From an uncultured Aequorivita sp. (GTDB lineage: Bacteria > Bacteroidota > Bacteroidia > Flavobacteriales > Flavobacteriaceae): 64,000 bases of DNA. The position numbers and the translations under genes were made by a program. Below, one piece after another: positions 9,906-18,973 of this stretch (position 1 is the first letter of the stretch; the number at the start of each line of letters is the position of its first letter). The stretch covers positions 1-64,000 of the forward strand of contig CAKZLK010000057.1 of NCBI GenBank assembly GCA_937125455.1. Direction: 5' to 3'. Below the pieces are notes generated by a model, which was not told the DNA's origin, made no database searches, and saw only the letters and a list, made by a program, of their open reading frames with translations.

Positions 9906-11084
9906 TTAGATTCTTTCAATAACCATTGCAGATGCGCCACCACCACCATTGCAAATTGCTGCAGCACCAATTTTGGCATCATTTTGTTTTAAAACATTCA
10001 GAAGTGTAATTAAAATACGAACACCGCTGCATCCAAGAGGATGCCCTAAGGAAACGGCACCACCGTTCACGTTAACGTTGCTGTCGTTCAATCCTAAAAT
10101 TTTCATATTGGCAAGACCCACAACAGAAAAAGCCTCGTTGAATTCAAAATAATCCACATCTTTGATGTTAATTCCTGCTTTTGCAATCGCTTTCGGAAGT
10201 GCTTTTGATGGAGCTGTGGTAAACCATTTTGGCTCCTGTGCGGCATCGGCATAGCTTTTAATATAAGCCAATGGGGTTAGTCCCAATTCTTTTGCTTTTG
10301 TTTCACTCATCAAAACCATTGCGCCTGCACCATCGTTGATTGTTGATGCGTTTGCGGCAGTAACAGTTCCATCTTTAGTAAATGCTGGACGCAAAGAAGA
10401 TATTTTGTCCATCTTCACGTTTTTGTATTCTTCGTCTTCAGAAACAATGACAGGTTCACCACGACGCTGTGGAACTTCAACTGAAATTACTTCTTCTTTA
10501 AATTTTCCGTCAGCCCAAGCTTTTGCAGAGCGCTCATAAGACTTTATAGCGAAAGAATCTTGGTCTTCGCGAGAGAAATTATATTCTGTAGCACAAAGAT
10601 CTGCACAAGTTCCCATTGCGTTATGATCATAAGCGTCTACCAAACCATCTTTTTGCATACCATCTATCAAGGTAGCAGGACCAAATTTGGTTCCGCTTCG
10701 CATATGTACATAATGCGGAATATTGCTCATACTTTCCATACCGCCGGCCACAATTACATCGGCATCACCAAGGGCAATAGCTTGGGCTGCGTGCATCACA
10801 GCTTTCATACCCGAAGCACAAACTTTGTTTACGGTTGTAGCAGGAACTGTATCAGGTATTCCGGCACCCATTGAAGCTTGGCGAGCCGGTGCTTGGCCCA
10901 CTCCAGCTTGAACGACATTGCCCATATAAACTTCCTGGACCAATGATGGATTGAGATTTATTTTTTCCATTGCACCTTTAATTGCTGCAGAACCCAATTG
11001 GGTTGCAGTAAGTGAGGAAAGGCTTCCCATAAAACTTCCAATAGGGGTTCTGGCTGCGGATACGATAACTACTTTAATGCTCAT
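9906..11084 (-). CDS. Acetyl-CoA C-acyltransferase (thiolase)
   Basis: A thiolase either condenses two acyl-CoA units or cleaves 3-ketoacyl-CoA. The acyl-accepting Cys89 lies in VNKVCASGMKA. The second-site blocks NEAFSV, GHPLGCSGVRI (His) and the C-terminal CNGGGGASAMV (Cys) are complete, so the enzyme should be active. At 392 aa it matches biosynthetic AtoB/PhaA-type thiolases, although a beta-oxidation FadA role cannot be excluded. No other beta-oxidation gene is in the window. It has a recognisable promoter upstream and lies just before the NlpC/P60 gene. Confidence 0.93.
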   Translation of the reverse strand: MSIKVVIVSAARTPIGSFMGSLSSLTATQLGSAAIKGAMEKINLNPSLVQEVYMGNVVQAGVGQAPARQASMGAGIPDTVPATTVNKVCASGMKAVMHAAQAIALGDADVIVAGGMESMSNIPHYVHMRSGTKFGPATLIDGMQKDGLVDAYDHNAMGTCADLCATEYNFSREDQDSFAIKSYERSAKAWADGKFKEEVISVEVPQRRGEPVIVSEDEEYKNVKMDKISSLRPAFTKDGTVTAANASTINDGAGAMVLMSETKAKELGLTPLAYIKSYADAAQEPKWFTTAPSKALPKAIAKAGINIKDVDYFEFNEAFSVVGLANMKILGLNDSNVNVNGGAVSLGHPLGCSGVRILITLLNVLKQNDAKIGAAAICNGGGGASAMVIERI

Positions 11085-11116
11085 GCTACTGTTTTTTTAA
11101 TTTGAAATAAGGACTG

Positions 11117-11147
11117 CGAAATTACGGATTTCCATCTTAAAAATCAA
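11117..11147 (-). promoter_or_regulatory. Candidate promoter of the thiolase gene
   Basis: Read on the minus strand this is TTG, a 20-nt spacer, then TAATTTCG, which matches seven of eight positions of TAnnTTTG at the expected spacing for Bacteroidota sigma-ABfr promoters. It is 33 nt from the start codon. Confidence 0.45.
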
Positions 11148-11164
11148 TCTTTGCAAGTATTGGT

Positions 11165-11197
11165 TTTGGGATAACTCGTTCCTTATTTATACCTTTA
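11165..11197 (+). promoter_or_regulatory. Candidate promoter of the PgpH-like gene
   Basis: TTTG, a 21-nt spacer and TACCTTTA (seven of eight to TAnnTTTG) end 17 nt before the ATG. It lies back-to-back with the thiolase promoter in the divergent gap. Confidence 0.45.
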
Positions 11198-11214
11198 CTT
11201 TAAGTTATCATTTT

Positions 11215-13260
11215 ATGAAGAACCTTTTTTCTTTATTCGCTAAAAATCAATCCTTTATTTATAAGGTTTTTCTTTTCATTATTTCCACGCTCTTAATAAT
11301 ATATCTTTTGCCGAAGGGTGGACAGTTTAAGTATAATTTCCAAAAAGGAAAGCCCTGGCAGTACGAAAACCTTTACGCACCTTTCAGTTTCACTATAAAG
11401 AAAAATGCAGATACATTAAAAAAAGAACGAGAAGAAATTCGAGCCAATGCCATTCCATTTTTTGAATATGATAGTAACGTGGAACAGGATGTGTCCGAAA
11501 AATTTCAGAATAATCTTGAAGCAAGGTATGTAGATAGCCTATACCAAACACCTAAAAAAACAGTTGAAAAATTAGGGATATCTTTTATTGATGATGTTTA
11601 TAAAAATGGTGTTACTGATGAAATTCATCCTTACGATGATGACAAACTCATTTACTTAAAGAAAGGGAATGAGATTGAAGAGCGCAATTATTCCCAGATT
11701 TTCAAAAAGGAAAATTTGAATAAGAAGGTTAGGGAACTGGTTGAAAAAAGTAAGACAGAAGATGTTCAAGCATTATTATATAATGTTTTGAACGAAGTTT
11801 TTCAACCCAATGTAAAACTAAATACAAAACTTACGGAAGGTGCAATAGCAGCAGAAATAAAAGCACTCAATCCCAATCGCGGTATAATTGAAAAAGGAGG
11901 ACGGATTATTGCAAAAGGCGAAGTAGTTGAAGGTGATAAGTTTCAAATTCTTGAATCGTTGAAAGCTGAGTTCCAAAGCCAAATTTGGAGTAAAAACAAC
12001 TATTTGTGGTTATTGGTGGGATACTCCATGCTTGTTTCACTAGTGTTTTTGATGCTTTTTCTTTTCTTGAAAAATTATAGGCCTTATATATACAACAATA
12101 ACACAAAGGTCACCTTTATATTTTTCAACATTTTTTTAATGGTTTTTTTGACCACGCTGGTGTTAAAGGTACATGCAGACTATGTTTACATTGTGCCCAT
12201 TTGTATTCTACCACTTATTCTGAAAGCATTTTTCGATCCGAGAGTAGGGCTTTTTGTGCACGTATTGACAATACTTTTACTTGGGTTTATTGTTCCAAAT
12301 AGTTTTGAATATATGTTTTTGCAGTTTATAGCAGGAATTGTTACGATTCTTACCGTTTCAGAATTGTATAAACGTGCAAATTTATTTATTTCCGTTGGAC
12401 AGATAACGTTAATATATATACTTGGCTATTTCGCTTTCTTCGTTATCCAAGAAGGAAACATACAAACTATGGAATGGCAGAATTTCCAGTATTTCATTCT
12501 TTGTGGTTTGGCAACCCTTTTCGCACATCCATTGATTTATTTTTATGAAAAAATCTTCGGATTGGTTTCAGATGTTTCACTGTTGGAGCTTAGTGACACG
12601 AACTCGAAGCTTTTAAAAGAATTATCAAACAAAGCACCGGGAACTTTTCACCATTCCTTAAACGTGGCGAATTTAGCTGAAGCTTCTGCAAATGAAATTG
12701 GAGCAAACAGTATGTTGGTGAGGGTGGGAGCACTTTATCACGATATTGGCAAAATGCTAAACCCAACCATGTTTACAGAAAACCAGGCCAATTCAATCAA
12801 CTCACACAATGAGTTGGACCCTAGGGAAAGTGCTCATATAATTATTGACCATGTAATAAAAGGAATAGAAATAGCACGAAAAAATAACCTACCGGATCGC
12901 GTTATTGATTTTATTCGTACCCATCACGGAACAAGTTTAGTCTATTATTTTTATAAAAAAGAAAAAGAACAGCAGGGTGAGGCCGACAAAAAAGATTTTA
13001 TGTATCCAGGCCCTATTCCCTTTTCAAAGGAAACTGCTATTTTAATGATGGCTGACAGTGTTGAGGCAGCCAGTAAAAGTTTGAAAGAGCCATCGTCATC
13101 AATTATTGATGAGTTTGTTGAAAAGATAATCAACAACCAAATGGCGCAGGGTCAGTTTTTAAATGCCAATATCACTTTCAAGGAAATAGAGATGATAAAG
13201 AAAGTTTTGAAAAAGAAACTGAACAATATTTATCACTTGAGAGTGGAATATCCAGAATAA
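11215..13260 (+). CDS. 7TM-HD domain phosphohydrolase, PgpH-like (probable c-di-AMP phosphodiesterase)
   Basis: The 681-aa membrane protein starts with one transmembrane helix (about 17-37). A large extracytoplasmic 7TMR-HDED region follows to about residue 260, then a block of roughly seven helices (265-460). The cytoplasmic HD domain contains FHHSLNVANLAEA, LYHDIGKM with His509-Asp510, a later HIIIDHV and a downstream RTHHGT. This is the architecture of PgpH, which hydrolyses the second messenger c-di-AMP in characterised Firmicutes; the substrate here is inferred by family. It ends at the tRNA-cluster terminator. Confidence 0.88.
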   Translation: MKNLFSLFAKNQSFIYKVFLFIISTLLIIYLLPKGGQFKYNFQKGKPWQYENLYAPFSFTIKKNADTLKKEREEIRANAIPFFEYDSNVEQDVSEKFQNNLEARYVDSLYQTPKKTVEKLGISFIDDVYKNGVTDEIHPYDDDKLIYLKKGNEIEERNYSQIFKKENLNKKVRELVEKSKTEDVQALLYNVLNEVFQPNVKLNTKLTEGAIAAEIKALNPNRGIIEKGGRIIAKGEVVEGDKFQILESLKAEFQSQIWSKNNYLWLLVGYSMLVSLVFLMLFLFLKNYRPYIYNNNTKVTFIFFNIFLMVFLTTLVLKVHADYVYIVPICILPLILKAFFDPRVGLFVHVLTILLLGFIVPNSFEYMFLQFIAGIVTILTVSELYKRANLFISVGQITLIYILGYFAFFVIQEGNIQTMEWQNFQYFILCGLATLFAHPLIYFYEKIFGLVSDVSLLELSDTNSKLLKELSNKAPGTFHHSLNVANLAEASANEIGANSMLVRVGALYHDIGKMLNPTMFTENQANSINSHNELDPRESAHIIIDHVIKGIEIARKNNLPDRVIDFIRTHHGTSLVYYFYKKEKEQQGEADKKDFMYPGPIPFSKETAILMMADSVEAASKSLKEPSSSIIDEFVEKIINNQMAQGQFLNANITFKEIEMIKKVLKKKLNNIYHLRVEYPE

Positions 13261-13277
13261 CATTCGTAAAAACAAAA

Positions 13278-13298
13278 AATCCCCTGAAGGAGGGGATT
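13278..13298. terminator. Terminator shared by the PgpH-like gene and the tRNA cluster
   Basis: An 8-bp stem AATCCCCT/AGGGGATT with loop GAAGG lies 17 nt past the PgpH-like stop and 5 nt past the tRNA-Arg 3' end. The A-run on its left gives a U-tract to the minus-strand tRNA transcript. The plus-strand T-tract is weak (TTTA). Confidence 0.75.
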
Positions 13299-13303
13299 TA
13301 AAG

Positions 13304-13377
13304 TGATCGCGCCAGGATTCGAACCTGGGACCGTCTGCTTAGAAGGCAGATGCTCTATCCAGCTGAGCTACGCGACC
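13304..13377 (-). tRNA. tRNA-Arg(TCT)
   Basis: The 74-nt cloverleaf has acceptor GGTCGCG/CGCGATC with one G-T pair and anticodon stem TCTGC/GCAGA. The 7-nt loop CTTCTAA places anticodon TCT, which reads AGA/AGG. The T-loop is GGTTCGAATCC. The 3' CCA is not encoded. Confidence 0.97.
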
Positions 13378-13389
13378 GGTTGTAAACAA

Positions 13390-13416
13390 AAAAACCGAAC
13401 TGTGTGTCCGGTTTTT
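13390..13416 (-). terminator. Weak A/T-rich hairpin between tRNA-Pro and tRNA-Arg
   Basis: AAAAACCG pairs with CGGTTTTT across an 11-nt loop. Only three GC pairs support it. It may act as a processing or attenuating structure inside the tRNA transcript rather than a full terminator. Confidence 0.35.
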
Positions 13417-13417
13417 G

Positions 13418-13492
13418 TCGGGGTGGCAGGATTCGAACCTGCGGCCTCCTGCTCCCAAAGCAGGCGCGATAACCGGGCTACGCTACACCCCG
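13418..13492 (-). tRNA. tRNA-Pro(TGG)
   Basis: The 75-nt cloverleaf has perfect acceptor CGGGGTG/CACCCCG. Anticodon stem CCTGC/GCAGG encloses loop TTTGGGA with anticodon TGG, reading CCN proline codons. The T-arm GCAGGTTCGAATCCTGC is intact. CCA is not encoded. Confidence 0.97.
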
Positions 13493-13546
13493 TGAACAGC
13501 AATTTCTATTGTTCACTGTAATTTTGAGTTTTTAAACTCTATAATG

Positions 13547-13630
13547 CGGAGAGACAGGGATTCGAACCCTGGCGACGGTTACCCGTCGACAGATTAGCAA
13601 TCTGCTCCGTTACCACTCCGGCACCTCTCC
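13547..13630 (-). tRNA. tRNA-Ser(GCT)
   Basis: The 84-nt class II tRNA has acceptor GGAGAGG/TCTCTCC (one G-T), anticodon loop TTGCTAA giving GCT (AGC/AGT serine codons), and a long variable arm GTCGACGGGTAACCGTCG. The discriminator base is G, as expected for tRNA-Ser. It is first in the minus-strand cluster Ser-Pro-Arg. Confidence 0.97.
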
Positions 13631-13783
13631 AGTTTTTTATGAACGTGTCATCCTAAAATGCGGTTGCAAATGTAAGTTTTCAAATGTAATAACGCAAACA
13701 AAAAATCGCCTTTTTTAAAGTTAATTTTTAAAGCGGTTTAAATCAAGTAAATGCTAACGAATTTAATTAAAAAAAAATAGGTT

Positions 13784-14953
13784 TTAAACCTTAGAACAAA
13801 TGATCATCTCTTTTTTACCCTCCAAATTCGTCACAAAAAACAAATAAACATCTCCACCATCAGTAATTTTCCATTTTTTGCGAAGCAATGCTACTGATTC
13901 AGGAAAATTTCTAATAGCTATATTCGCTTTTTTGAATGATAAGGCGGAGCGCATTGCAGATTTTGAATAGGGTATTACTTGTTCAACCATAAAAGATCTA
14001 CCTGGAAAATCAATTAGTATTTCGCTTGTGTAAAGATGTGTGTTTTTATGAAGCTTATTCAAGTTTAATTTTTCTGAAACTAATTCGAAGGCACCGCTTT
14101 TTAAGATCGCCGCGTTGGGTTCGTAAAGATATTTCTGAGGTAAGCTATATGCTGCTCTTGCAGTTTCGTTCCATTTAAAATCAAAAGTTTCGGTGTCAGG
14201 TTTGGTGAAATTAATTGTTTTGATTTTTGTTTCATCGGAAGCATCTTTTTTTAATAACCAAAGCAGTTCCTTCACTTCATTATCAACAGCTACAATATGA
14301 ATCTCTGAAACATTTTGCAATTCATTAAAGCCCACAGAAAGGTCCAACATTGGTGACGTTTTCAAAAGGAATTGATCACAATGATTTAGTAAATCAGAAA
14401 TATTCTCTGGAATGTTGGGTTGACAATCCTTTAGAAAAAAAACTTTTCCTTTACTGTCGTGACGGCGCGAAGGGTCAACATAAACCACATCATAAGTAGT
14501 CTTTAAAACAGCACTCAAACCGTCTTCAGAAAAACATTCAATATTAGTTTTTTCAAAAACTTTAAAATTATGGTTTGCAATTTCTGAAAGCTCAAGATTT
14601 ATTTCAAAATGATGTACTTTGGAAAAATTTGAAGAAAAGAAAAAACTGTCCACGCCAAAACCTCCAGTTATATCTGCAAGAGTTTTTCCATGGACCAAGG
14701 AAGCTTTGTATTTTGCAGTGATTTCAGAGGAAGTCTGTTCTAAGTTTAGTTTTGGCGGAAATAATATATTTGGAGTTTTAAACCATGTTGGCAGTTTTTT
14801 TTTAGTTTTTTCTCTGCTTTCAATTTGCTGTATCAGCTCTTGCATCGTAACTCTTTCAAACGGACTTTTGGAGAACACAAGTGCTGAAATATCGGCGTGA
14901 ATGGTTCTTATAAAATTCTGTACTTCTATATCTAAAAGAGCGGTGTTGATCAA
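13784..14953 (-). CDS. Class I SAM-dependent methyltransferase with THUMP-like domain
   Basis: The 389-aa protein has a Rossmann methyltransferase core. The SAM loop is LADITGGFGVDSFFFS (about 92-107), the acidic position is FEIN, and VYVDPSRRH is a DPPxR-like catalytic motif. The C-terminal part (about 310-389) matches the THUMP-like module paired with this family, implying an RNA substrate by inference. The start is TTG at 14953, directly preceded in frame by a TAA; the first ATG is residue 37, and using it would remove the conserved EVQNFI N-terminus. It lies 3 nt after the AI-2E-type permease gene. Confidence 0.78.
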   Translation of the reverse strand: MINTALLDIEVQNFIRTIHADISALVFSKSPFERVTMQELIQQIESREKTKKKLPTWFKTPNILFPPKLNLEQTSSEITAKYKASLVHGKTLADITGGFGVDSFFFSSNFSKVHHFEINLELSEIANHNFKVFEKTNIECFSEDGLSAVLKTTYDVVYVDPSRRHDSKGKVFFLKDCQPNIPENISDLLNHCDQFLLKTSPMLDLSVGFNELQNVSEIHIVAVDNEVKELLWLLKKDASDETKIKTINFTKPDTETFDFKWNETARAAYSLPQKYLYEPNAAILKSGAFELVSEKLNLNKLHKNTHLYTSEILIDFPGRSFMVEQVIPYSKSAMRSALSFKKANIAIRNFPESVALLRKKWKITDGGDVYLFFVTNLEGKKEMIICSKV

Positions 14954-14956
14954 TTA

Positions 14957-16069
14957 TTAGAGATTTCGGGTAAGACGTTTTACAACTTTATATTCAGAAA
15001 GAAATTCCTTAGCAATCACCTTTAAAGCAGTGTAAGTAGGAACGGCTAGTATCATTCCCGGAATATTAAAAACGAAACCTCCAATTAAGATAATTATAAA
15101 AATTTCAAGAGGATGAGAGCGAACACTATGGCCAAAAATTACAGGTTGTGAAATAAAATTATCGAAAACCTGAGCAATGCCATAGCCTACGGAGGCAATC
15201 ACTAATAATGGTAAAAGTCCAGTTGAAAAGTCAGCACCGAGGTTATTGGAAATGATAACAAGTAGCATTAGCCCCCAACCAATTATAGGGCCCAAATAGG
15301 GCACTATATTTAAAAAAGCACAGATTATGGCAACTGCAACAGCATCGCGAATATCTAGATACAGTAATAAAACTGAGTAAAAAAGAGCCAATATAGAAAT
15401 TTGCAATAGTAAGCCAATAAAGTATCGAGAAAGCAATTCATTAATCTTTATTAATATTCGTTTAAACCTCTCTTCATCTCCGTTTTTCGCAAAAACAAGA
15501 ACAGAGCGTGCAATCAGGTATTCATCTTTCAACAAAAAAAATGAAATGAATAATACAGAAAATATTCCAACAATGGTTCCTCCAATATTTCCGAAGAAAA
15601 TATCAATAAAACTAGGAATGATTTCCTTATCTAAATTTTGGACGTAGGTAGTTCGTTTTATGGCCTCAACTATTTGAAAGTGATCCACGCCAAGATAATC
15701 ACTCGCTTGAATGTTTAACTCATTCAAATCGCGCTTTACCTGCTCAAAATCTATTTGGGAAATATGTTTTCCCTGTTCTACTATTATTGGAACAAAAATA
15801 CTGAGCAACAAACTGAAGGTGCCTATAATCAAAAGAAGCGTAACGACAGAGGCAAAAGTGTTGCCGAACTTCAACCTTCTTTTCAAAAACATCACAACTG
15901 GCCTGCCAATCAAAGAAAGAACAAGAGCAAAGCCAATGAAGAGAATGAGTGCTTGAATTTCTGATAAAAACCAGAGCAATATTAAAATACCCACAACTAC
16001 GGCGAGGGCTTTTAATATGCCTGAGGTTATTGCTTTTGCGGTGGTCTTCACACCGTAAATATAATACAT
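14957..16069 (-). CDS. AI-2E family transporter / PerM-like permease
   Basis: This 370-aa integral membrane protein has paired N-terminal helices, a soluble middle segment (residues 90-150) and five or six C-terminal helices. It carries the family block FLNIVPYLGPIIGWG and the C-terminal VFNIPGMILAVPTYTALKV. Members export autoinducer-2, Na+/H+ or unidentified substrates, so the cargo is unknown here. ATG at 16069 was kept; a GTG seven codons in (VKTTAKAITSGI) would give a tidier family-like N-terminus. It sits 3 nt before the THUMP-like methyltransferase gene. Confidence 0.85.
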   Translation of the reverse strand: MYYIYGVKTTAKAITSGILKALAVVVGILILLWFLSEIQALILFIGFALVLSLIGRPVVMFLKRRLKFGNTFASVVTLLLIIGTFSLLLSIFVPIIVEQGKHISQIDFEQVKRDLNELNIQASDYLGVDHFQIVEAIKRTTYVQNLDKEIIPSFIDIFFGNIGGTIVGIFSVLFISFFLLKDEYLIARSVLVFAKNGDEERFKRILIKINELLSRYFIGLLLQISILALFYSVLLLYLDIRDAVAVAIICAFLNIVPYLGPIIGWGLMLLVIISNNLGADFSTGLLPLLVIASVGYGIAQVFDNFISQPVIFGHSVRSHPLEIFIIILIGGFVFNIPGMILAVPTYTALKVIAKEFLSEYKVVKRLTRNL

Positions 16070-16141
16070 TCAGAGGTACGAAAAATCAAAGTTTTGTTAA
16101 TGGATTTTAATAGCATAGGGAACGAAGAGGGCGCAGGAAAA

Positions 16142-16786
16142 TTAATTTTCAAATACATATTTAACAATGTTTGCACCCATTTGCAATGCTTTCAACCTAA
16201 CATCTTGAGGATCGTTGTGAACTTCAGGGTTCTCCCATCCATCGCCAAGATCTGTTTCAAAAGTGTAAAGCAAAACCAATCTATCTTCTACAAAAATTCC
16301 GAAAGCCTGTGGCCTGCCACCGTCGTGTTCATGAATTTTGGGCATTCCCTGAGGAAATTTGTAAACGTAATTAAAAATGGGAAAGTTAGTGGGAAGCTCT
16401 TTTAATTCTTTATTGGGGAAAATTTTCACTATTTCCTTTCGAATATATTGATCTATTCCATAATTGTCATCTATATGAAGAAACCCACCGCTTAATAAGT
16501 AATTTCTTAAATTATCGGCTTCTTCGGCAGAAAAGAAAACATTGCCATGTCCCGTCATATGTACAAATGGGTAATCAAAAATATCAACACTTCCGGGTTT
16601 AACGGTTCCGGGCTTTTGCTTTAAAGCGGTGTCAATATGTTCGTTGCAAAACTTTACCAAATTGGGAAGTGAAGTTGGGTTTGCGTACCAATCACCACCA
16701 CCGCCATATTGCATAAGTGCAATTTCCTGCGCAGAAATATTTCCAATTAAGCAGAAAAAGAAAAATGAAAAAAATAGTATTCGCAT
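16142..16786 (-). CDS. DUF4159 domain-containing exported protein
   Basis: The 214-aa protein has a signal peptide (MRILFFSFFFFCLIGNISAQ) and a single DUF4159 domain. Its blocks are QYGGGGDWYANPTSLPNL, YPFVHMTGHG, LLSGGFLHIDDNYG and the HEHDGGRPQAFGI region. The fold is related to class I glutamine amidotransferase-like proteins, but no catalytic Cys-His-Glu triad is evident and the role is unknown. In many genomes the family accompanies MoxR/DUF58 aerotolerance loci; such neighbours are absent here. It is in the tsaD-to-methyltransferase minus-strand run. Confidence 0.85.
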   Translation of the reverse strand: MRILFFSFFFFCLIGNISAQEIALMQYGGGGDWYANPTSLPNLVKFCNEHIDTALKQKPGTVKPGSVDIFDYPFVHMTGHGNVFFSAEEADNLRNYLLSGGFLHIDDNYGIDQYIRKEIVKIFPNKELKELPTNFPIFNYVYKFPQGMPKIHEHDGGRPQAFGIFVEDRLVLLYTFETDLGDGWENPEVHNDPQDVRLKALQMGANIVKYVFEN

Positions 16787-16850
16787 AACTTCAAAAGTAC
16801 AAATTCAGGAAGGATAAAATTTTTAAAATTAAAAGCATTTACATTTAAAG

Positions 16851-17564
16851 TTAAATTTCATTGATGAAAGCAACACTATGACAGGCCACAATAGCAGCAG
16901 TTTCTGTGCGTAAACGGCTTTCCCCCAAAGTAACGGGGATAAATCCGCCTTGTTTTGCAAGTTTAATTTCTTCGGAAGAAAAATCGCCCTCAGGGCCTAT
17001 TAAGAGGATTACTTTTTTATTTGGATGCAGGATTGATTTAAGTGTTTTTTTTTCGGTTTCCTCACAATGGGCAATACATTGTATACCTTCGGAAGTTCTT
17101 TCTGAATTTATAAAATCCCTGAAGGACACGGCCTCATTCAAAATTGGCAAATACGCTTTCAGTGATTGTTTCATAGCACTCTGTAGAATTTTCTCATAGC
17201 GTTCTGGCTTTATCACTTTTCGTTCACTGTGATCGCAGATAACTGGGGTTATTTCTGTAATTCCAATCTCAGTAGCTTTTTCTAAAAACCATTCATAACG
17301 ATCGTTCAGTTTTGTAGGTGCAACCGCTAAATGAAGTTGATAGGGCAGTGGTCGCTGAAATTCTTCCGATAAAATCTTCACCAAGCATCCCTTAGGGTTT
17401 GCATTTGTAATAACCGCAGAAAAAAATGACCCTTTGCCATTGGTTATCTTGAAAGTATCGCCTTCTTTCATACGTAAAACCTTTACAATATGGCGGCTTT
17501 CTTCTTTATCAAAAGTTACTTCCTTGGCGGATTCTGAAAGATTTGGGTTGTAAAAGAGCTGCAT
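16851..17564 (-). CDS. rsmE: 16S rRNA (uracil(1498)-N(3))-methyltransferase
   Basis: RsmE methylates N3 of U1498 in 16S rRNA near the decoding site. At 237 aa it has the N-terminal PUA-like RNA-binding part (EESRHIVKVLRMKEGD) and the SPOUT trefoil-knot core. The SAM-binding motifs are LLIGPEGDFSSEEI and VTLGESRLRTETAA. The start codon abuts the stop of the TfoX-like gene with no spacer, so translational coupling is likely. Confidence 0.95.
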   Translation of the reverse strand: MQLFYNPNLSESAKEVTFDKEESRHIVKVLRMKEGDTFKITNGKGSFFSAVITNANPKGCLVKILSEEFQRPLPYQLHLAVAPTKLNDRYEWFLEKATEIGITEITPVICDHSERKVIKPERYEKILQSAMKQSLKAYLPILNEAVSFRDFINSERTSEGIQCIAHCEETEKKTLKSILHPNKKVILLIGPEGDFSSEEIKLAKQGGFIPVTLGESRLRTETAAIVACHSVAFINEI

Positions 17565-17897
17565 CTATTTCAACTTTGTTTTTGCGTGTGCAATACCCAT
17601 TTCGGCCCATTGCTGTAGTTTTTCTTCGGCATCAAAACCTTGTGTTGTCACAAAAATGAATTCCTTCATCGGTTTGCCCGTAAAATCCATAGGGCCAACA
17701 AATGGATTGCTCAATAATTCCTCGATTCTTTCACGAGGCACGCGCACCATAAGCCGTTCCTTAGTTTCCCCAACGCACATTTTTCCCTTAAAAAGAAAAC
17801 AAGTGCCACCAAACATTCGTTTTTCCTCAATGTCCTTTTTCCAAGAATGGAGCGAGATTCTGATGCGCTTTACTATTTCTTCGGAATTGGGATTCAT
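17565..17897 (-). CDS. TfoX/Sxy N-terminal domain protein
   Basis: The 110-aa protein consists only of the TfoX N-terminal domain: EEKRMFGGTCFLFKGKMCVG, then LMVRVPRERIEELL and MDFTGKPMKEFIFV. In gamma-proteobacteria full-length TfoX/Sxy promotes competence gene expression through CRP. This short form lacks the C-terminal domain and its role in Bacteroidota is not established, so a competence function should not be assumed. It lies 10 nt after tsaD and directly abuts rsmE. Confidence 0.85.
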   Translation of the reverse strand: MNPNSEEIVKRIRISLHSWKKDIEEKRMFGGTCFLFKGKMCVGETKERLMVRVPRERIEELLSNPFVGPMDFTGKPMKEFIFVTTQGFDAEEKLQQWAEMGIAHAKTKLK

Positions 17898-17907
17898 TTA
17901 TATATTT

Positions 17908-18930
17908 TTAAAACTTCATCCTTGCCGAAGCTACAACATTATTTTCAGCAAAATTTTGTGTTTTGTATTTCAATTCGCCCACAATGGCAATCATAGCAGC
18001 GTTATCTGTACAAAATTCAAATTTGGGGATGTGTGTTTTCCAACCGTATTTTTTTTCAGCTTCTTTTAAAGCCTTTCGGATACCACTGTTCGCTGAAACT
18101 CCGCCGCCAATTGCAATTTCCTTTATACCTGTTTTTTTTACGGCATTTTTCAGCTTATCCATCAAATAATCAACGATGGTAAACTGAAGGCTTGCACAAA
18201 TATCCTCTATGTTTTCAGATATAAAATCTTGATTTTGTGCCACTTCTTTTTCTACAAAATATAATACTGAAGTTTTTAAACCGCTAAAACTAAAATCCAT
18301 TGGATTCACTTTTGGTTTAGGAAATTTGAAGGCTTTTGGGTTTCCTTTTTGTGCATATTTGTCAACCAGTGGGCCACCGGGATAGGGTAGTCCAAGTATT
18401 TTTGCACTTTTATCAAAAGCTTCACCAACGGCATCATCAATGGTTTGGCCAATTATTTCCATTTCAAAATAATCTGTCACTTTTACAATCTGTGTGTGAC
18501 CACCACTTATTGTCATTGCCAAAAAAGGAAAATTTGGAGCTGTTTGTTCTTCAGCTTTGATAAAATGTGCCAAAATGTGTGCCTGCATATGGTTTACATC
18601 TATCAGTGGGATATCCAAACCCATTGCCAAAGATTTTGAAAATGAGGTACCTACGAGTAGTGAACCCATCAAACCAGGTCCGCGTGTAAAAGCAATGGCA
18701 GATAACTGATTTTTGTCGATATTTGCCTTGCGCAACGCTTGATGAACAACAGGCACAATATTTTGTTGATGCGCACGAGAGGCAAGCTCGGGAACCACGC
18801 CGCCGTATTGTTCGTGAATTGCCTGTGTGGCAACAACATTGCTAAGTATTTCACCGTTGTTGATTATGGCTGCAGCAGTGTCGTCGCAAGAAGATTCAAT
18901 ACCGAGGATGTAGCAATTTTTTTGTTTCAA
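17908..18930 (-). CDS. tsaD: tRNA N6-adenosine threonylcarbamoyltransferase
   Basis: TsaD transfers the threonylcarbamoyl group to A37 of ANN-decoding tRNAs, working with TsaB and TsaE. The N-terminus reads LGIESSCDDTAAAI. The metal-binding HMQAH motif has His114 and His118, and AMTISGGHTQIV, AIGGGVSANSGIR and FCTDNAAMIA complete the ASKHA fold. The 340-aa length is normal. It heads a minus-strand run and is divergent from tamB across 97 nt, an arrangement common in Flavobacteria. Confidence 0.96.
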   Translation of the reverse strand: MKQKNCYILGIESSCDDTAAAIINNGEILSNVVATQAIHEQYGGVVPELASRAHQQNIVPVVHQALRKANIDKNQLSAIAFTRGPGLMGSLLVGTSFSKSLAMGLDIPLIDVNHMQAHILAHFIKAEEQTAPNFPFLAMTISGGHTQIVKVTDYFEMEIIGQTIDDAVGEAFDKSAKILGLPYPGGPLVDKYAQKGNPKAFKFPKPKVNPMDFSFSGLKTSVLYFVEKEVAQNQDFISENIEDICASLQFTIVDYLMDKLKNAVKKTGIKEIAIGGGVSANSGIRKALKEAEKKYGWKTHIPKFEFCTDNAAMIAIVGELKYKTQNFAENNVVASARMKF

Positions 18931-18973
18931 AGCAAAAGGGGTATATTAATTGGTTGTAAAATTAAAACATTAA

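Noticed and set aside
13303-13521. ORF of 72 aa on the plus strand with GFEPGTVCLEGRCSIQLSYAT and GVAGFEPAASCSQSRRDN
   Set aside because: It is the antisense translation of the tRNA-Arg and tRNA-Pro genes, a well-known source of false proteins.
17565-17897. Competence regulator TfoX/Sxy
   Set aside because: Only the N-terminal domain is present and no competence genes are nearby; the gene is called by domain only.
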